Positions 27,539-36,434 of a DNA stretch of 64,000 nucleotides are shown piece by piece; position 1 is the first letter of the stretch, and every line of letters begins with the position of its first letter. The notes beneath the pieces are model-generated. The model saw nothing but the letters and a program-made list of their open reading frames with translations, was not told the origin of the DNA and made no database searches. The stretch spans positions 48,135 to 112,134 of the forward strand of contig NZ_WJFC01000014.1 of the NCBI RefSeq assembly GCF_009725235.1, written 5' to 3'. This DNA is from Scytonema sp. UIC 10036. Lineage in GTDB: Bacteria > Cyanobacteriota > Cyanobacteriia > Cyanobacteriales > Nostocaceae. Made by a program: the position numbers and the translations under genes.

Positions 27539-29068
27539 ATGAATTTAGACAAGTTTATCTCTCTCTCAGCCAACGACCTGCTGCGTTACAATAGAACAGG
27601 TTTTGATTTAGTAGCCTGTAAAGAGGTAGGTTTACCTGTTTATAAAGTAACTATTGAAGCTTTAATACAATTACGTAAACCAATACCACCAATAGAGGAA
27701 TTTGTCTTAAAGGCTATTGATGCTGGGCTGAATTTAGAAAAAGATATTAGTGCTTTTCTCGGTATAGAAAAGCAAATTTTAAAAGATGCAATGGTCAATT
27801 TAAGAATGAGTGAAAATATTGACCTTATAGCTCCTGACGATTCTCGGTTACAAGTTTGGAAATTGACTAAAAAAGGTATTACAACTCTCCAAGAAGCTAA
27901 AATTATTGTTCCAGAAGAGCGTACATTTGATATAGATTTTGATGGATTATTACGATATCCACGCTGGTATGGCAGTAATTCATACTTTTTAAAACACAAG
28001 GATTTACGAGAGCAAGACATTATAGAGATTGATCCGTTTCCAAATAAACCTCCAGAATTATCTGATATCAAACTTAAAGACGTAGATGAAATTATTCGTC
28101 AAATTGAGGGAGCTAGTAAAGCCAGATTTAAAGAAGAGAAAGACTTACTAGCATTAAAAGCAATTGAAAAAAGGCAGAGATTTTTTGAAAAAGCTTTGGC
28201 ACTCATATATAAAGCTAAAGATAGTGATGATGTTCAGGTGGCATTTTTAATTGATGATGTAATTTCCAGTAAGCATGAAGCTGCTTTTGCTCGTTCTAAT
28301 GGAATTAAAAAACTTCGCATTGTCGAAACTCTAAAAGAAAGCTCACCCAGGAAATTAGCTGAAGAAGTTTTAGGAAGTGATTTTGTTAATCAAGCTCGAC
28401 TAGAAGAAATTGATTCTATTAAGTCTGAAATTTATACTAGTCAAGTAAAAATTGTAGCTGAAATAGAGAAAGTTAAAAATAACCTTGAACAAACTGAAAA
28501 TGAAGATGAAAAAGCTATTTTTGTGCAGCAACTTCAATCTGCACAAAAACAAATTGAAGAACTTCGGACACAGCTAAATTCGCTCCTAGCTACAGTTACC
28601 ATGCGTTGGTTAGATATGTCAGAACACCGTCCGCTTCTGGAACAATCTCTCCATGATACTCAAGAATGTTTAATGATTATCTCACCTTGGATTCGAGCTA
28701 GTTCTGTAAATAAACGATTTCTTGCAGATTTTGAAAATCTCCTTAAGCGGGGAGTGCAAGTTTATATTGGGTATGGTTTGGGAGAAGACGATAACGATAG
28801 AAAGTACAAAGAAGATATCGAAGCAGAGAAGAAAATAAAACAATTGGCCATTCAGTACAGAAATAATTTCCAGCTAAAGCGTTTGGGAGATACCCATGCG
28901 AAAATTCTTATTTCTGATACGCAATTTGCTGTTACCACAAGTTTTAACTGGCTATCTTTCCGAGGCGCGAGCGATCGCACATTCCGTGATGAACGGGGAA
29001 TACTTGTATCCGAACCAAAGAAGATTAGTGAACTATTCGACACCTATAGAAAGCGATTTGACGAGTAA
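27539..29068 (+). CDS. mkoB: MkoB: phospholipase-D-fold protein of type I Mokosh
   Basis: The 509-residue protein starts 21 bp after mkoA. The N-terminal half contains a winged-helix-like region (MVNLRMSENIDLIAPDDSRL) and then an unnamed segment. Residues ~285-345 form a coiled coil, and residues ~350-509 a PLD domain with a single HKD motif (HAKILISD, His453, Lys455, Asp460) followed by TSFNWLSFRG. One HKD per chain suggests that a dimer makes the active site. PLD domains in defence systems are usually nucleases, possibly on the RNA or DNA handled by the MkoA helicase. Together with MkoA it completes the system. Confidence 0.87.
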   Translation: MNLDKFISLSANDLLRYNRTGFDLVACKEVGLPVYKVTIEALIQLRKPIPPIEEFVLKAIDAGLNLEKDISAFLGIEKQILKDAMVNLRMSENIDLIAPDDSRLQVWKLTKKGITTLQEAKIIVPEERTFDIDFDGLLRYPRWYGSNSYFLKHKDLREQDIIEIDPFPNKPPELSDIKLKDVDEIIRQIEGASKARFKEEKDLLALKAIEKRQRFFEKALALIYKAKDSDDVQVAFLIDDVISSKHEAAFARSNGIKKLRIVETLKESSPRKLAEEVLGSDFVNQARLEEIDSIKSEIYTSQVKIVAEIEKVKNNLEQTENEDEKAIFVQQLQSAQKQIEELRTQLNSLLATVTMRWLDMSEHRPLLEQSLHDTQECLMIISPWIRASSVNKRFLADFENLLKRGVQVYIGYGLGEDDNDRKYKEDIEAEKKIKQLAIQYRNNFQLKRLGDTHAKILISDTQFAVTTSFNWLSFRGASDRTFRDERGILVSEPKKISELFDTYRKRFDE

Positions 29069-29245
29069 AAGAGTTGATTGGATCGTACTAACCTTTGGAA
29101 AGGCGTAGATATAACGTAGATACTGTTGGCGAATTCGGGAAACGCTTGTCCAGGGAGGAAGACTTGAGGAGTAAAGCGATGAGGTTGTATAGAGGTTGAG
29201 CCGAGATAGCTGCATTTTCGGAAATTAAGGCTGAAAATTATTGTC

Positions 29246-29482
29246 TTACGTACTTACTAAAGAGATATTAAGACCATTTGGGAGAAATTCGTTCAAAGCC
29301 AAGACATTAGTACATTGCCTTTTTTTCTCACTTGTGAGAAATCCGGGACCAGTGTCCAACAGAGCCATAGCCTCGATAGAGCGATCTCTGTAGGTCAGTG
29401 TAGTCGGGAGATACGGCAACGTGCTGGATAGACCAAGGCTGTTAGTTCGCTCAATGAAAGGAAACCGCTTGCCATCAAGCAT
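29246..29482 (-). pseudogene. Retropepsin-like aspartyl protease, truncated
   Basis: The first 45 residues (MLDGKRFPFIERTNSLGLSS, then YRDRSIEAMALLDTG) match a cyanobacterial aspartyl-protease family whose active site is LLDTG. Directly after LLDTG the sequence becomes unrelated (PGFLTSEKKRQCTNVLALNE) at a TTCTCACTTGTGAGAA palindrome, so the rest of the protein is lost. It is coupled by an 8-bp overlap to the upstream gene. Confidence 0.6.
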
Positions 29483-29777
29483 TGCCTTCTTGCCTTGTTG
29501 CTACTAAAAGATCTGAAAGTTTTTGGGCAGCTTCATGAGCCTCGTAAGGCGACCATACCACTGCCTCAGTAGATGCCAACTGCTTTAGCAGTAAGTTTTC
29601 TGAGGCGGGATCAACGGCTGGCTCAAGCTCATGGCCTTCTTGCTGCGGGGTGCTGATGACCGACTCTAGCTCGCACCCCTCTTCCTTAGCGACTGCAAGC
29701 AGCAGGAAATGGATGAGGCGGAGCTTATCTTGGTGAGATAATTGATCGACAGCAGGCAGTAATTCGGAGAGCGGCAT
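29475..29777 (-). CDS. Hypothetical protein paired with the aspartyl-protease fragment
   Basis: The 100-residue acidic protein (MPLSELLPAVDQLSHQDKLR, ending QKLSDLLVATRQEGNA) resembles small cyanobacterial proteins that precede retropepsin-like genes in two-gene units. The helix LSHQDKLRLIHFLLLAVAKE recalls short antitoxin-like proteins, but no function is established. It overlaps the following gene by 8 bp. It looks intact although its partner is broken. Confidence 0.5.
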   Translation of the reverse strand: MPLSELLPAVDQLSHQDKLRLIHFLLLAVAKEEGCELESVISTPQQEGHELEPAVDPASENLLLKQLASTEAVVWSPYEAHEAAQKLSDLLVATRQEGNA

Positions 29778-30069
29778 AGGCTTATAAAAAAGCAGTTGTC
29801 TATTAGCTTAGCTTAATCAGGAAGGGCTGTGTTTGGAATCCTAGAAAAAGAGATGGGGATAGGCTCAGAGATTGGGTTCCCATCAAAATCTGTCCAGCAG
29901 TTTTTCTCAAAGTCATAAAGTTTACAGATTCTCGATGAATAATGGTAAGAACCTGTAAAGTTTGAGGGGAGAAACCACGCGAGCGAAAGGACTGGCGTAC
30001 TAGGTGGCTAGAAAAAGCCGATATTGCTCATGATGCGGAAGGCGGTATGTTTGATTTTTTGGAAGTTCC
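29778..30069. other. Intergenic with a 33-bp cydA-like remnant
   Basis: 30011-30043 matches 20620-20652 inside cydA with two changes; on the minus strand it encodes AFRIMSNIGFF as against AFRIMSGIGFF in CydA. It is a leftover of a second oxidase gene or a short gene-conversion tract. Nothing else is recognised. Confidence 0.6.
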
Positions 30070-30522
30070 TTAATGCAAGCGTTGAATCAAGCGATCGCCA
30101 ACCCGCAACGCATTGGCAATAATAGTTAAAGCCGGACTCACCCCAGAGTTAGACGGGAAGAAACTACCATCAACAACATAGAGATTATTCACATCATGGG
30201 TGCGACAATCGAGGTCAAGCACGGATTTAGCTGCATCTTCCCCAAACCGACAAGTACCGCACTGATTCGCCACCACTTGAATAGGTCTATCACTATGGGG
30301 ATAAATCCCGCGACGAAACACTGGGTTTTCCGAAGTGCGGTCTACAGCTTTGAGGATATTAGTCCAACGATAAATCAGGCGATCGTGTGCCTCAATATTA
30401 TTGGGCGTATAATCCAAATACAACTTATTACTTACTACCCGCACTCGATTTTTCGGCTCAGGTAAATCTTCTTGGCCCTTGAATCGACATTTCTGCATAG
30501 ATGTTGTAACTGTATGTGGCAA
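30070..30522 (-). pseudogene. GMC oxidoreductase, C-terminal remnant
   Basis: From about 30460 down the frame encodes the last ~130 residues of a glucose-methanol-choline oxidoreductase: NKLYLDYTPNNIEAHDRLIY, VVANQCGTCRFGEDAAKSV, then LYVVDGSFFPSNSGVSPALT and TIIANALRVGDRLI. The FAD-binding N-terminus (GxGxxG) is missing. At its 5' end it joins the truncated ctaC gene in another frame, so a deletion fused two separate genes. Upstream residues of this open frame are ctaC sequence read out of frame. Confidence 0.8.
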
Positions 30523-30835
30523 TCCATAGGACTAACAAAATGGGAATTGTTGTCCAAACGACTTCTAAGGTAATATTGCCTTCTATTGGAGGGCCATCGC
30601 TGGTGTCATACTTACCTGCACGATGGAAAATAACTGAATACATGACTGTTCCAGTTACTCCCAGGAAAATAAAAGTTCCTAAGGTGACTAAAAAACTAAA
30701 TAGTTCATCTACGAGTTTGGATTCAGCAGCAGCTTGTGGGGGTAACCAGGAATAGGCTTGCTGTCCCATCCAGAGGCTAGCAGCTGTCAGGGCGATCGCA
30801 CAGCCAATTAAAATCAAAATATTGCGAATTTTCAT
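30458..30835 (-). pseudogene. ctaC: Cytochrome c oxidase subunit II, N-terminal part only
   Basis: The 125-residue product has both transmembrane helices of CtaC (ILILIGCAIALTAASLWMG; FLVTLGTFIFLGVTGTVMYS) and ITLEVVWTTIPILLVLWIAT, but stops at IYAEMSIQGPRRFT. The whole soluble domain with the CuA-binding Cys/His is missing, and ctaD and ctaE are absent. It would be non-functional. The preceding two DUF2231 genes are those usually found in front of this cox operon in heterocyst-formers. Confidence 0.85.
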
Positions 30836-31441
30836 TTACTTTAATAGTGCGTTAATGTCTTTACCCAATCTCAGTAATTGGTCAGCAGTATTATGTACGC
30901 CAAACTCTGCTGCCAGTTGCGCTCCTAATGTGCCGTGAACGAACATAATAAACATGATGAAAAACCCAGCCGCAAGATAACTCCATTGCACTTGTTGGCT
31001 GCTATCTTTTCGCCATACATACCGCTGAAATCCTCTCCATACAGTCATTCCAATAATTAGTGCTAATAAAAGAACACCACCAACACCATGCCACAGCATT
31101 GTTTCCATCGCTTGTAATCCCCAAGCACTTTTTAAATCTGTTGGTACTTCTGCCAACATGATTTCGTAAAAACCTGCCGCTACCGTCAAAAAGGTGATGA
31201 TGGCTGAAGCCAGCATATTGTACCAACCAACATCAAAGAAGCCGGCGCGAGTAGCGGGAATTGCCAAAAATTTGAAGACTGGTTTTTCTAGAGGAAAGAG
31301 TACACCAACAACATCAAAGGCAATGGCGATGATAAACAAACCCAAGGTGAGATGGACTAAGTTGGGATGAATGGGAATAGCGTAAGGTAGTCCGTTTGCG
31401 CCTAATTGTGACCTAATTTGCTCAATGAGTTGGGCATTCAT
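30836..31441 (-). CDS. DUF2231 membrane protein of a cytochrome oxidase operon
   Basis: The 201-residue protein has about four hydrophobic helices (VHLTLGLFIIAIAFDVVGVL; YNMLASAIITFLTVAAGFYE; GVGGVLLLALIIGMTVW; AAGFFIMFIMFVHGTLGAQL) with conserved His, features of DUF2231. It is directly before ctaC (adjacent stop and start) and overlaps the upstream DUF2231 gene by 4 bp. Function unknown; possibly heme or copper handling for oxidase assembly. It appears intact although ctaC is cut. Confidence 0.8.
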   Translation of the reverse strand: MNAQLIEQIRSQLGANGLPYAIPIHPNLVHLTLGLFIIAIAFDVVGVLFPLEKPVFKFLAIPATRAGFFDVGWYNMLASAIITFLTVAAGFYEIMLAEVPTDLKSAWGLQAMETMLWHGVGGVLLLALIIGMTVWRGFQRYVWRKDSSQQVQWSYLAAGFFIMFIMFVHGTLGAQLAAEFGVHNTADQLLRLGKDINALLK

Positions 31442-31743
31442 CGCAAAACACCCGCCTTCACAGCTTCTACAACTTGTACTGTATGCAGTCCATACACCCA
31501 GACCAATTCATCTCCCAAATACACTTGGAACAACACTAAACAAGTTAAAAGTAGTCCTACTCCCAGATAAGGAACTGGTACTTTTTCTGGATTGCGTAAC
31601 CGAATCACATAACGCCAACCTGTAATTGCGGCGATGATTCCTGAAAGTGACCAGCCAATCAGAGTATGTAAGTTGAGGACTGGTTCAACTGCATTGTAAG
31701 GTGCGGCTAAACCTGCTTCAATCTGACCAAAGACGATGGACAT
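31438..31743 (-). CDS. DUF2231-like membrane protein, first gene of the cox-type operon
   Basis: The 101-residue protein has three predicted membrane helices with two conserved His-containing segments (NLHTLIGWSLSGIIAAITGW; YGLHTVQVVEAVKAG). Its stop overlaps the start of the next DUF2231 gene. Its ATG (31741-31743, complement) abuts the ATG of the divergent peptidase gene at 31744 with no bases between. Confidence 0.72.
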   Translation of the reverse strand: MSIVFGQIEAGLAAPYNAVEPVLNLHTLIGWSLSGIIAAITGWRYVIRLRNPEKVPVPYLGVGLLLTCLVLFQVYLGDELVWVYGLHTVQVVEAVKAGVLR

Positions 31744-32406
31744 ATGGTTTGGGGATGGGAAGGTTGGGTTAGTTACGGACTTGCTATCAGTTTCTTAGGA
31801 TTTGCAGGCGTCTTATGGCTAAAATTAGCCTGGGAAGGAAACCAGACGCTAAAACAAATTCGTACTTATCCTACAGCTTATATCTGCGGTACACCAGTAC
31901 GGTTATTAGATGTGCCTGTTGTTTATTGTGCTTTGGTTGGTTTCTGGGAACCTGAATTAATCATCACTCAGGGATTACTAGATATTTTAGATGCTATCCA
32001 CATCAAAGCTGTGCTAGCCCATGAGGATGGACATCACCACTACCGCGATACCTGTTGGTTTTTCTTGTTGGGGTGGCTACGTCAGTTAGCCTTTTGGCTA
32101 CCTAACACTGAATCTTTATGGCAAGAATTATTACTTTTAAGAGAAATACGAGCTGACCATTGGGCAACTAGAAAAGTTGATAGTCTGTTATTGGCAGAGG
32201 CTTTACTCTTGGTTGTCAATACTCCACTTTTACAATCAGTAAATTTTTGTGCAGCCTTTACCCAAAATGTCTCAACTAATCATGTTACGCAGAGAATAGA
32301 TACACTTTTACAGCAACCAGATTCTATGAGAAAGCCAAAACTTTGGTATTGGGTATGGTTAATTTTGACGCTTTTACCATTACTGGTGATTCCGTTTCAT
32401 AGCTAA
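31744..32406 (+). CDS. M56/BlaR1-like membrane metallopeptidase
   Basis: The 220-residue protein has N-terminal and C-terminal hydrophobic helices and a zinc-peptidase motif HEDGH (residues ~97-101, inside VLAHEDGHHHYRDT), with a downstream Glu in LLLREIRADHWATRK. This fits the M56 (BlaR1-type) class found next to cox operons in heterocystous cyanobacteria. It lacks a sensor domain. In the usual arrangement a BlaI-type repressor is nearby, but none was seen. It starts base-to-base with the divergent DUF2231 gene. Confidence 0.75.
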   Translation: MVWGWEGWVSYGLAISFLGFAGVLWLKLAWEGNQTLKQIRTYPTAYICGTPVRLLDVPVVYCALVGFWEPELIITQGLLDILDAIHIKAVLAHEDGHHHYRDTCWFFLLGWLRQLAFWLPNTESLWQELLLLREIRADHWATRKVDSLLLAEALLLVVNTPLLQSVNFCAAFTQNVSTNHVTQRIDTLLQQPDSMRKPKLWYWVWLILTLLPLLVIPFHS

Positions 32407-33042
32407 AATTCCTCAATTTGTGGAGATGGAAAAAAGTTACCACTTTCCAATAAAAGCAATTTCTGATAAGGATGAAAGTCAATACTGCAAGGGCTGAGAG
32501 AAATTGTAGTAGGGGTAAACCCGTGTGCGAAACCCAACAAATGCCGATAAATGTTGGGTTTCGTTCCTCAACCCAACCTACGTAATTGCGTGTTTTTATG
32601 CTTAACCTACGCAGTATTGGGATGAAAGTTGTTACTGTAAATTTTTCACTAACCCTAAAGTTTTTTGATAGGTTGTAGTTTCTTTCTGTTGAGAAAGGTA
32701 TGCAACTGCCTTTTGTAAGTCTGTAATTGCCGCTTGTTCGTGACCGACTTGATGGTAAGATACATCCCGATACTGTGTATATCGCCAGTGAACTCCAAGC
32801 GGCTTTATGAAAAGCTAGGTTCAAATTATACGAATTGTAAAGATACTATCTTTGACAGCTTCGTATTAGATGCGAGAAAAACGCCCAAAAGCATTTCATT
32901 GAAAGTGTTTGGGAGAACTAACGAAATTTATTCACGAGTATTGCTTTGAAAATTGGCTAGGGTATTGCCAAAGAACAAAATTTTGAGTAAAATAATCGAG
33001 AAAAATTCTTAAGTGCATTTATCGCTAGTGGGGAAAAAGTCC
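32407..33042. other. Intergenic: dispersed hairpin repeat, TPR remnant and feo leader
   Basis: 32528-32563 has a 12-bp perfect hairpin (CGAAACCCAACA...TGTTGGGTTTCG); the adjoining TCCTCAACCCAACCTACG recurs in inverse orientation at 48169-48199. 32632-32785 (minus) is a TPR gene tail. 32800-32950 holds an open stretch (KLYEKLGSNYTNCKDTIFDS) I cannot assign. The GTG at 33013 is a possible alternative start for feoA. Confidence 0.6.
32632..32785 (-). pseudogene. TPR-repeat protein, C-terminal remnant
   Basis: The minus strand reads SYHQVGHEQAAITDLQKAVA followed by YLSQQKETTTYQKTLGLVKN and a stop at 32632-32634. The A-(2-residue)-DLQKA pattern is the second helix of a TPR. No upstream start or preceding repeats remain. 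Confidence 0.5.
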
Positions 33043-33672
33043 ATGAATAGTGGAGACAATCAGGTCAATTCTTGGATCTCTGCTCAAGCAGACTTGTCCC
33101 CAGACGCGCTAGAGAATACTGGCGAAGCTAGAGTGTTTCCCCTGTCTACAATGCAGGTGGGCGCTCGCGTTCGTATCGTTTCCCTCAACTGTGGCGAATA
33201 CAATAACCGCCTGATGGGAATGGGCTTGATGCCAAATGCGCTCCTAGAGGTGATAAGTTGCACCGCCAGTGGTTCGGTGATTGTAGCTCTACAAGACCAA
33301 CGATTAGGCTTGGACGCAGAAATGGCGCAAGGGATTCAGGTGATTGATACAGCACAAGCGTTAAATAAGCGTCTAAGTAACCCTACACCAGGAATGACAA
33401 CTATGCAAACTCCCCCGCAAGTATCTACTGTCAAACTACGCGATGCGGCGATCGGCTCGGTGTTACGGGTTGTTGGCTACGCACCGACCACACGAGAATA
33501 TAGGCGCAAGTTACTGGCGATGGGGCTAACACCTGGTACAGAATTGCGGGTCACGCGCCATGCCCCACTGGGCGATCCGACGGAAATTGTCGTGCGCGAC
33601 TTTCACCTGAGTCTGCGAAAAGATGAAGCTGATGCCCTGATAGTTACGCCCGTTACAGGAGCAGAGTCATGA
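33043..33672 (+). CDS. feoA: FeoA: ferrous iron transport protein A, two-domain
   Basis: From the ATG at 33043 (a GTG 30 bp earlier is the alternative), the protein has ~209 residues, with two FeoA SH3-like domains: residues ~35-105 (VGARVRIVSLNCGEYNNRLM, GMGLMPNALLEV) and ~135-209 (IGSVLRVVGYAPTTREYRRK, LLAMGLTPGTEL). Single-domain FeoA is ~75 residues, so this is a fused duplication, common in cyanobacteria. It is the first gene of the feo operon and overlaps feoB by 4 bp. Confidence 0.92.
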   Translation: MNSGDNQVNSWISAQADLSPDALENTGEARVFPLSTMQVGARVRIVSLNCGEYNNRLMGMGLMPNALLEVISCTASGSVIVALQDQRLGLDAEMAQGIQVIDTAQALNKRLSNPTPGMTTMQTPPQVSTVKLRDAAIGSVLRVVGYAPTTREYRRKLLAMGLTPGTELRVTRHAPLGDPTEIVVRDFHLSLRKDEADALIVTPVTGAES

Positions 33673-36014
33673 CACAATCGACGATAGGATTAGTGGGCAA
33701 TCCCAACTGCGGCAAAACCACGCTGTTTAATTCCTTAACAGGAGCCAATCAGCGCGTGGGGAACTGGCCCGGTGTAACGGTGGAACGGAAAGAAGGCAGC
33801 TATCGCGCTCACGGTCAACAAATTACCGTAGTGGATTTGCCCGGTGTTTACTCAATGGATGCGGAAGACACCACGACGGGCTTGGATGAACTGGTAGCAA
33901 GGGATTACTTGCTGTCTGGTGAGGCGGATATAATTGTCAACATCGTGGATGCCTCTAACCTGGAGCGGAATCTCTATCTCACCACCCAGATTCTGGAGAT
34001 GGGTGTACCGATGATCGTTGCCCTCAACATGATGGATTTGGCAGCAAAACGGGAAATTCGCATCGATTCAGGGCTATTGTCCCAACGGTTGGGATGTCCA
34101 GTGATTCCCCTGAGTGCTCATACTGGAAAAGGGGTGCCGCAGTTAAAGGAAGCGGTGGATCGAGCTTTGACGCACCCCACAATCCCCAACACCTACGTCG
34201 CCTATCCCCCGGTGATTGAGGAAGCACTGACCGATTTAATACCATCGCTGAAAGCACGGGTCAATCCCGCCCATGTCCGCTGGTTTGCATTGAATCTATT
34301 GCAGTATGACGATCGCCAACTCCCGGATTTGGGACAAGATACACTCCGACGGATTGCCGAGCATCGTCACCGCATTCATCAAACACTGGGAGAAGATACC
34401 GATCTCTCGATCGCCGACAGTCGCTACACCTGGATTCGGCATATCATTCAGGGTGTAACCGAACGAACTCATTTGGTCAGACAAACCCTGTCCGATCGCA
34501 TCGATCGAGTGGTGCTAAACCGTTGGCTGGGGATTCCGATCTTTTTGGTAGTGATGTATCTGATGTTTCTGGTGTCGATCAACGTGGGAGGAGCCTTTAT
34601 TGATTTCTTTGATATTGGCGTGGGAACCATCTTTGTGGATGGAACGGCACATTTGCTTCAACAGATGAATGCTCCCGGATGGTTGATTGGATTACTGGCA
34701 GATGGTGTTGGTGGCGGGATTAAAACCACTTCTACCTTTATTCCTCAGATAGGCTTGCTATTCATTTTTCTGGCGATTCTGGAAGACTCAGGTTACTTAG
34801 CACGAGCAGCGTTTGTCATGGATCGGCTGATGCGGTTTGTCGGGCTTCCCGGTAAATCCTTTGTGCCGATGATGGTGGGGTTTGGCTGTAATATCCCAGG
34901 CATCATGGCAACTCGGACACTGGAAAATCGTCGCGATCGCCTGATGACGATTCTGATGAATCCGTTCATGTCCTGCGGTGCCCGTCTGCCGGTATATGCT
35001 CTGTTTTGCGCCGCTTTCTTTCCTACCAACGGACAAAATATCGTTTTCTTGCTTTATATGCTGGGCATCTTGGCAGCCATCTTTACCGGACTGGTGATGA
35101 AACGGACTCTATTTCGGGGAGACACCGCCCCGTTTGTGATGGAATTGCCGCCGTACCACATTCCCAGAATTAAAGGGGTGTTGATTCGTGCCTGGGATCG
35201 GCTTAAAGCGTTCATTACCAAAGCCGGACGCATGATTGTGGTGATTGTGGTGATTTTGGGGTTACTAAACTCGGTCGGCACCGATGGTTCCTTTGGTAAA
35301 CAGAATAGTCAGGATTCGATTCTCAGTGCCTTCAGTCGCACCATCACCCCCGTCTTCTCCCCAATGGGGATTCAGCAGGAAAATTGGCCAGCAACGGTGG
35401 GGTTAATGACGGGAGTGTTTGCCAAGGAAGTTATGGTCGGCACGATGGATTCCCTTTATACCCAACTGGCAGAGCAGGCTTCCGGAGCCAACGAGGAGTC
35501 AGAACCCTTTGATTTTTGGGGCGGTATTGGGACAGCCTTCGCCAGCATTCCCAAAAACCTGGCAGACTTGACAAATCAAGTGCTAGACCCGATCGGACTT
35601 AGCATTCTCAACGAGACTGGCGATCAAAAGGCGGCGGCGGAAGCACAGGAAATTCACTACACGACTTTTGGACAGATGGCAACGCGATTTGGCAGTACCA
35701 CTGCGGCGATCGCCTTTCTGCTCTTCGTGCTGCTCTACTTCCCTTGTGTCTCGGCAACGGCTGCTGTCTACCGAGAAACTAACTTGGGCTGGACTACCTT
35801 CGTCGCAGCTTGGACAACGGGACTGGCGTACTGGGTAGCTGTGTTCTACTACCAGTTCGTGACATTTAACCAGCATCCCGGTAGCACGATCGCCTGGTTG
35901 GTTGGTCTAGTCTTATTCGCGATCGCCGTCCTAGTGGGATTGAAATTGTTCAGCGATCGCCGCCGCATTCCGTCGCAGAGTTCAACTCCGAAGAAAGTAT
36001 TAGTAAATCGATAA
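33669..36014 (+). CDS. feoB: FeoB: ferrous iron transporter, GTPase-permease
   Basis: The 781-residue protein has an N-terminal G domain (G1 GNPNCGKTTLFN, G3 DLPGVYSM, G4 ALNMMD, G5 LSAHTGKG) and the C-terminal helical permease. Conserved FeoB membrane motifs are the Gate segments GFGCNIPGIMATRTL and a second Cys-containing region YFPCVSATAAVYRETNLG. It imports Fe2+ across the inner membrane using GTP. Overlaps feoA by 4 bp and is followed after 4 bp by feoC. GC content and codon use look higher than in the flanking decayed DNA. Confidence 0.96.
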   Translation: MTQSTIGLVGNPNCGKTTLFNSLTGANQRVGNWPGVTVERKEGSYRAHGQQITVVDLPGVYSMDAEDTTTGLDELVARDYLLSGEADIIVNIVDASNLERNLYLTTQILEMGVPMIVALNMMDLAAKREIRIDSGLLSQRLGCPVIPLSAHTGKGVPQLKEAVDRALTHPTIPNTYVAYPPVIEEALTDLIPSLKARVNPAHVRWFALNLLQYDDRQLPDLGQDTLRRIAEHRHRIHQTLGEDTDLSIADSRYTWIRHIIQGVTERTHLVRQTLSDRIDRVVLNRWLGIPIFLVVMYLMFLVSINVGGAFIDFFDIGVGTIFVDGTAHLLQQMNAPGWLIGLLADGVGGGIKTTSTFIPQIGLLFIFLAILEDSGYLARAAFVMDRLMRFVGLPGKSFVPMMVGFGCNIPGIMATRTLENRRDRLMTILMNPFMSCGARLPVYALFCAAFFPTNGQNIVFLLYMLGILAAIFTGLVMKRTLFRGDTAPFVMELPPYHIPRIKGVLIRAWDRLKAFITKAGRMIVVIVVILGLLNSVGTDGSFGKQNSQDSILSAFSRTITPVFSPMGIQQENWPATVGLMTGVFAKEVMVGTMDSLYTQLAEQASGANEESEPFDFWGGIGTAFASIPKNLADLTNQVLDPIGLSILNETGDQKAAAEAQEIHYTTFGQMATRFGSTTAAIAFLLFVLLYFPCVSATAAVYRETNLGWTTFVAAWTTGLAYWVAVFYYQFVTFNQHPGSTIAWLVGLVLFAIAVLVGLKLFSDRRRIPSQSSTPKKVLVNR

Positions 36015-36018
36015 ACTC

Positions 36019-36237
36019 ATGATTCTGCAACAACTACAAACCTACCTCCGCACCCATCCCCAAACCTCTCTCGAAGAACTCGCCCGTCAGTTTCAAACTG
36101 ACGCGGATGCCCTGCGAGAAATGCTCAATGTGCTGATTCGCAAAGGGCGTGTGCGTAAATTGGCAGGAAAACAATGCGGCGGCTGCCAAAGCTGTGCGCC
36201 AGAGAGTCTGGAACTGTATGAGTGGGTACACTCGTGA
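36019..36237 (+). CDS. feoC: FeoC-like winged-helix protein
   Basis: The 72-residue protein has a winged-helix N-terminus (TSLEELARQFQTDADALREM) and a Cys cluster in GKQCGGCQSCAP near the C-terminus, the iron-sulfur ligand set of FeoC. It begins 4 bp after feoB. FeoC modulates FeoB stability or activity in response to redox or oxygen in enterobacteria. Function in cyanobacteria is unproven. Confidence 0.82.
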   Translation: MILQQLQTYLRTHPQTSLEELARQFQTDADALREMLNVLIRKGRVRKLAGKQCGGCQSCAPESLELYEWVHS

Positions 36238-36307
36238 AAGATTTCTGCACCTCAAGACCTTGACGATTTAATTAGTCGTTCCACTAAAGTAAAAACTCTA
36301 CATGGTA

Positions 36308-36434
36308 GTAAACTACAAAACTGTGATAGGATTTAAAAAATGATTCAGTTCTAGTGGGGAACAGCCACTAGAAGTAATGGGGAGAGTCCGGTGTAAATCC
36401 GCCGCTGTCCCGCAGCTGTAATCAAGGCTTGCCT
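36308..36434 (+). promoter_or_regulatory. Degenerate cobalamin riboswitch, copy 1 of a 121-bp direct repeat
   Basis: 36308-36428 is 121 bp and matches 38454-38574 with four differences. It contains GTTCTAGTGGGGAACAGCCA, the core, and the B12 box GCTGTCCCGCAGCTGTAATC. The 3' GAGTCAGAATGCCCGCC helper element is missing, and one G-to-C change sits next to the B12 box, so ligand sensing is doubtful. Downstream there is the thyX remnant. Confidence 0.85.

Noticed and set aside
24059..29068. DISARM (helicase plus PLD) as the identity of the defence operon
   Set aside because: There is no DrmB, methyltransferase or DrmA-type helicase; the kinase fusion fits type I Mokosh better.
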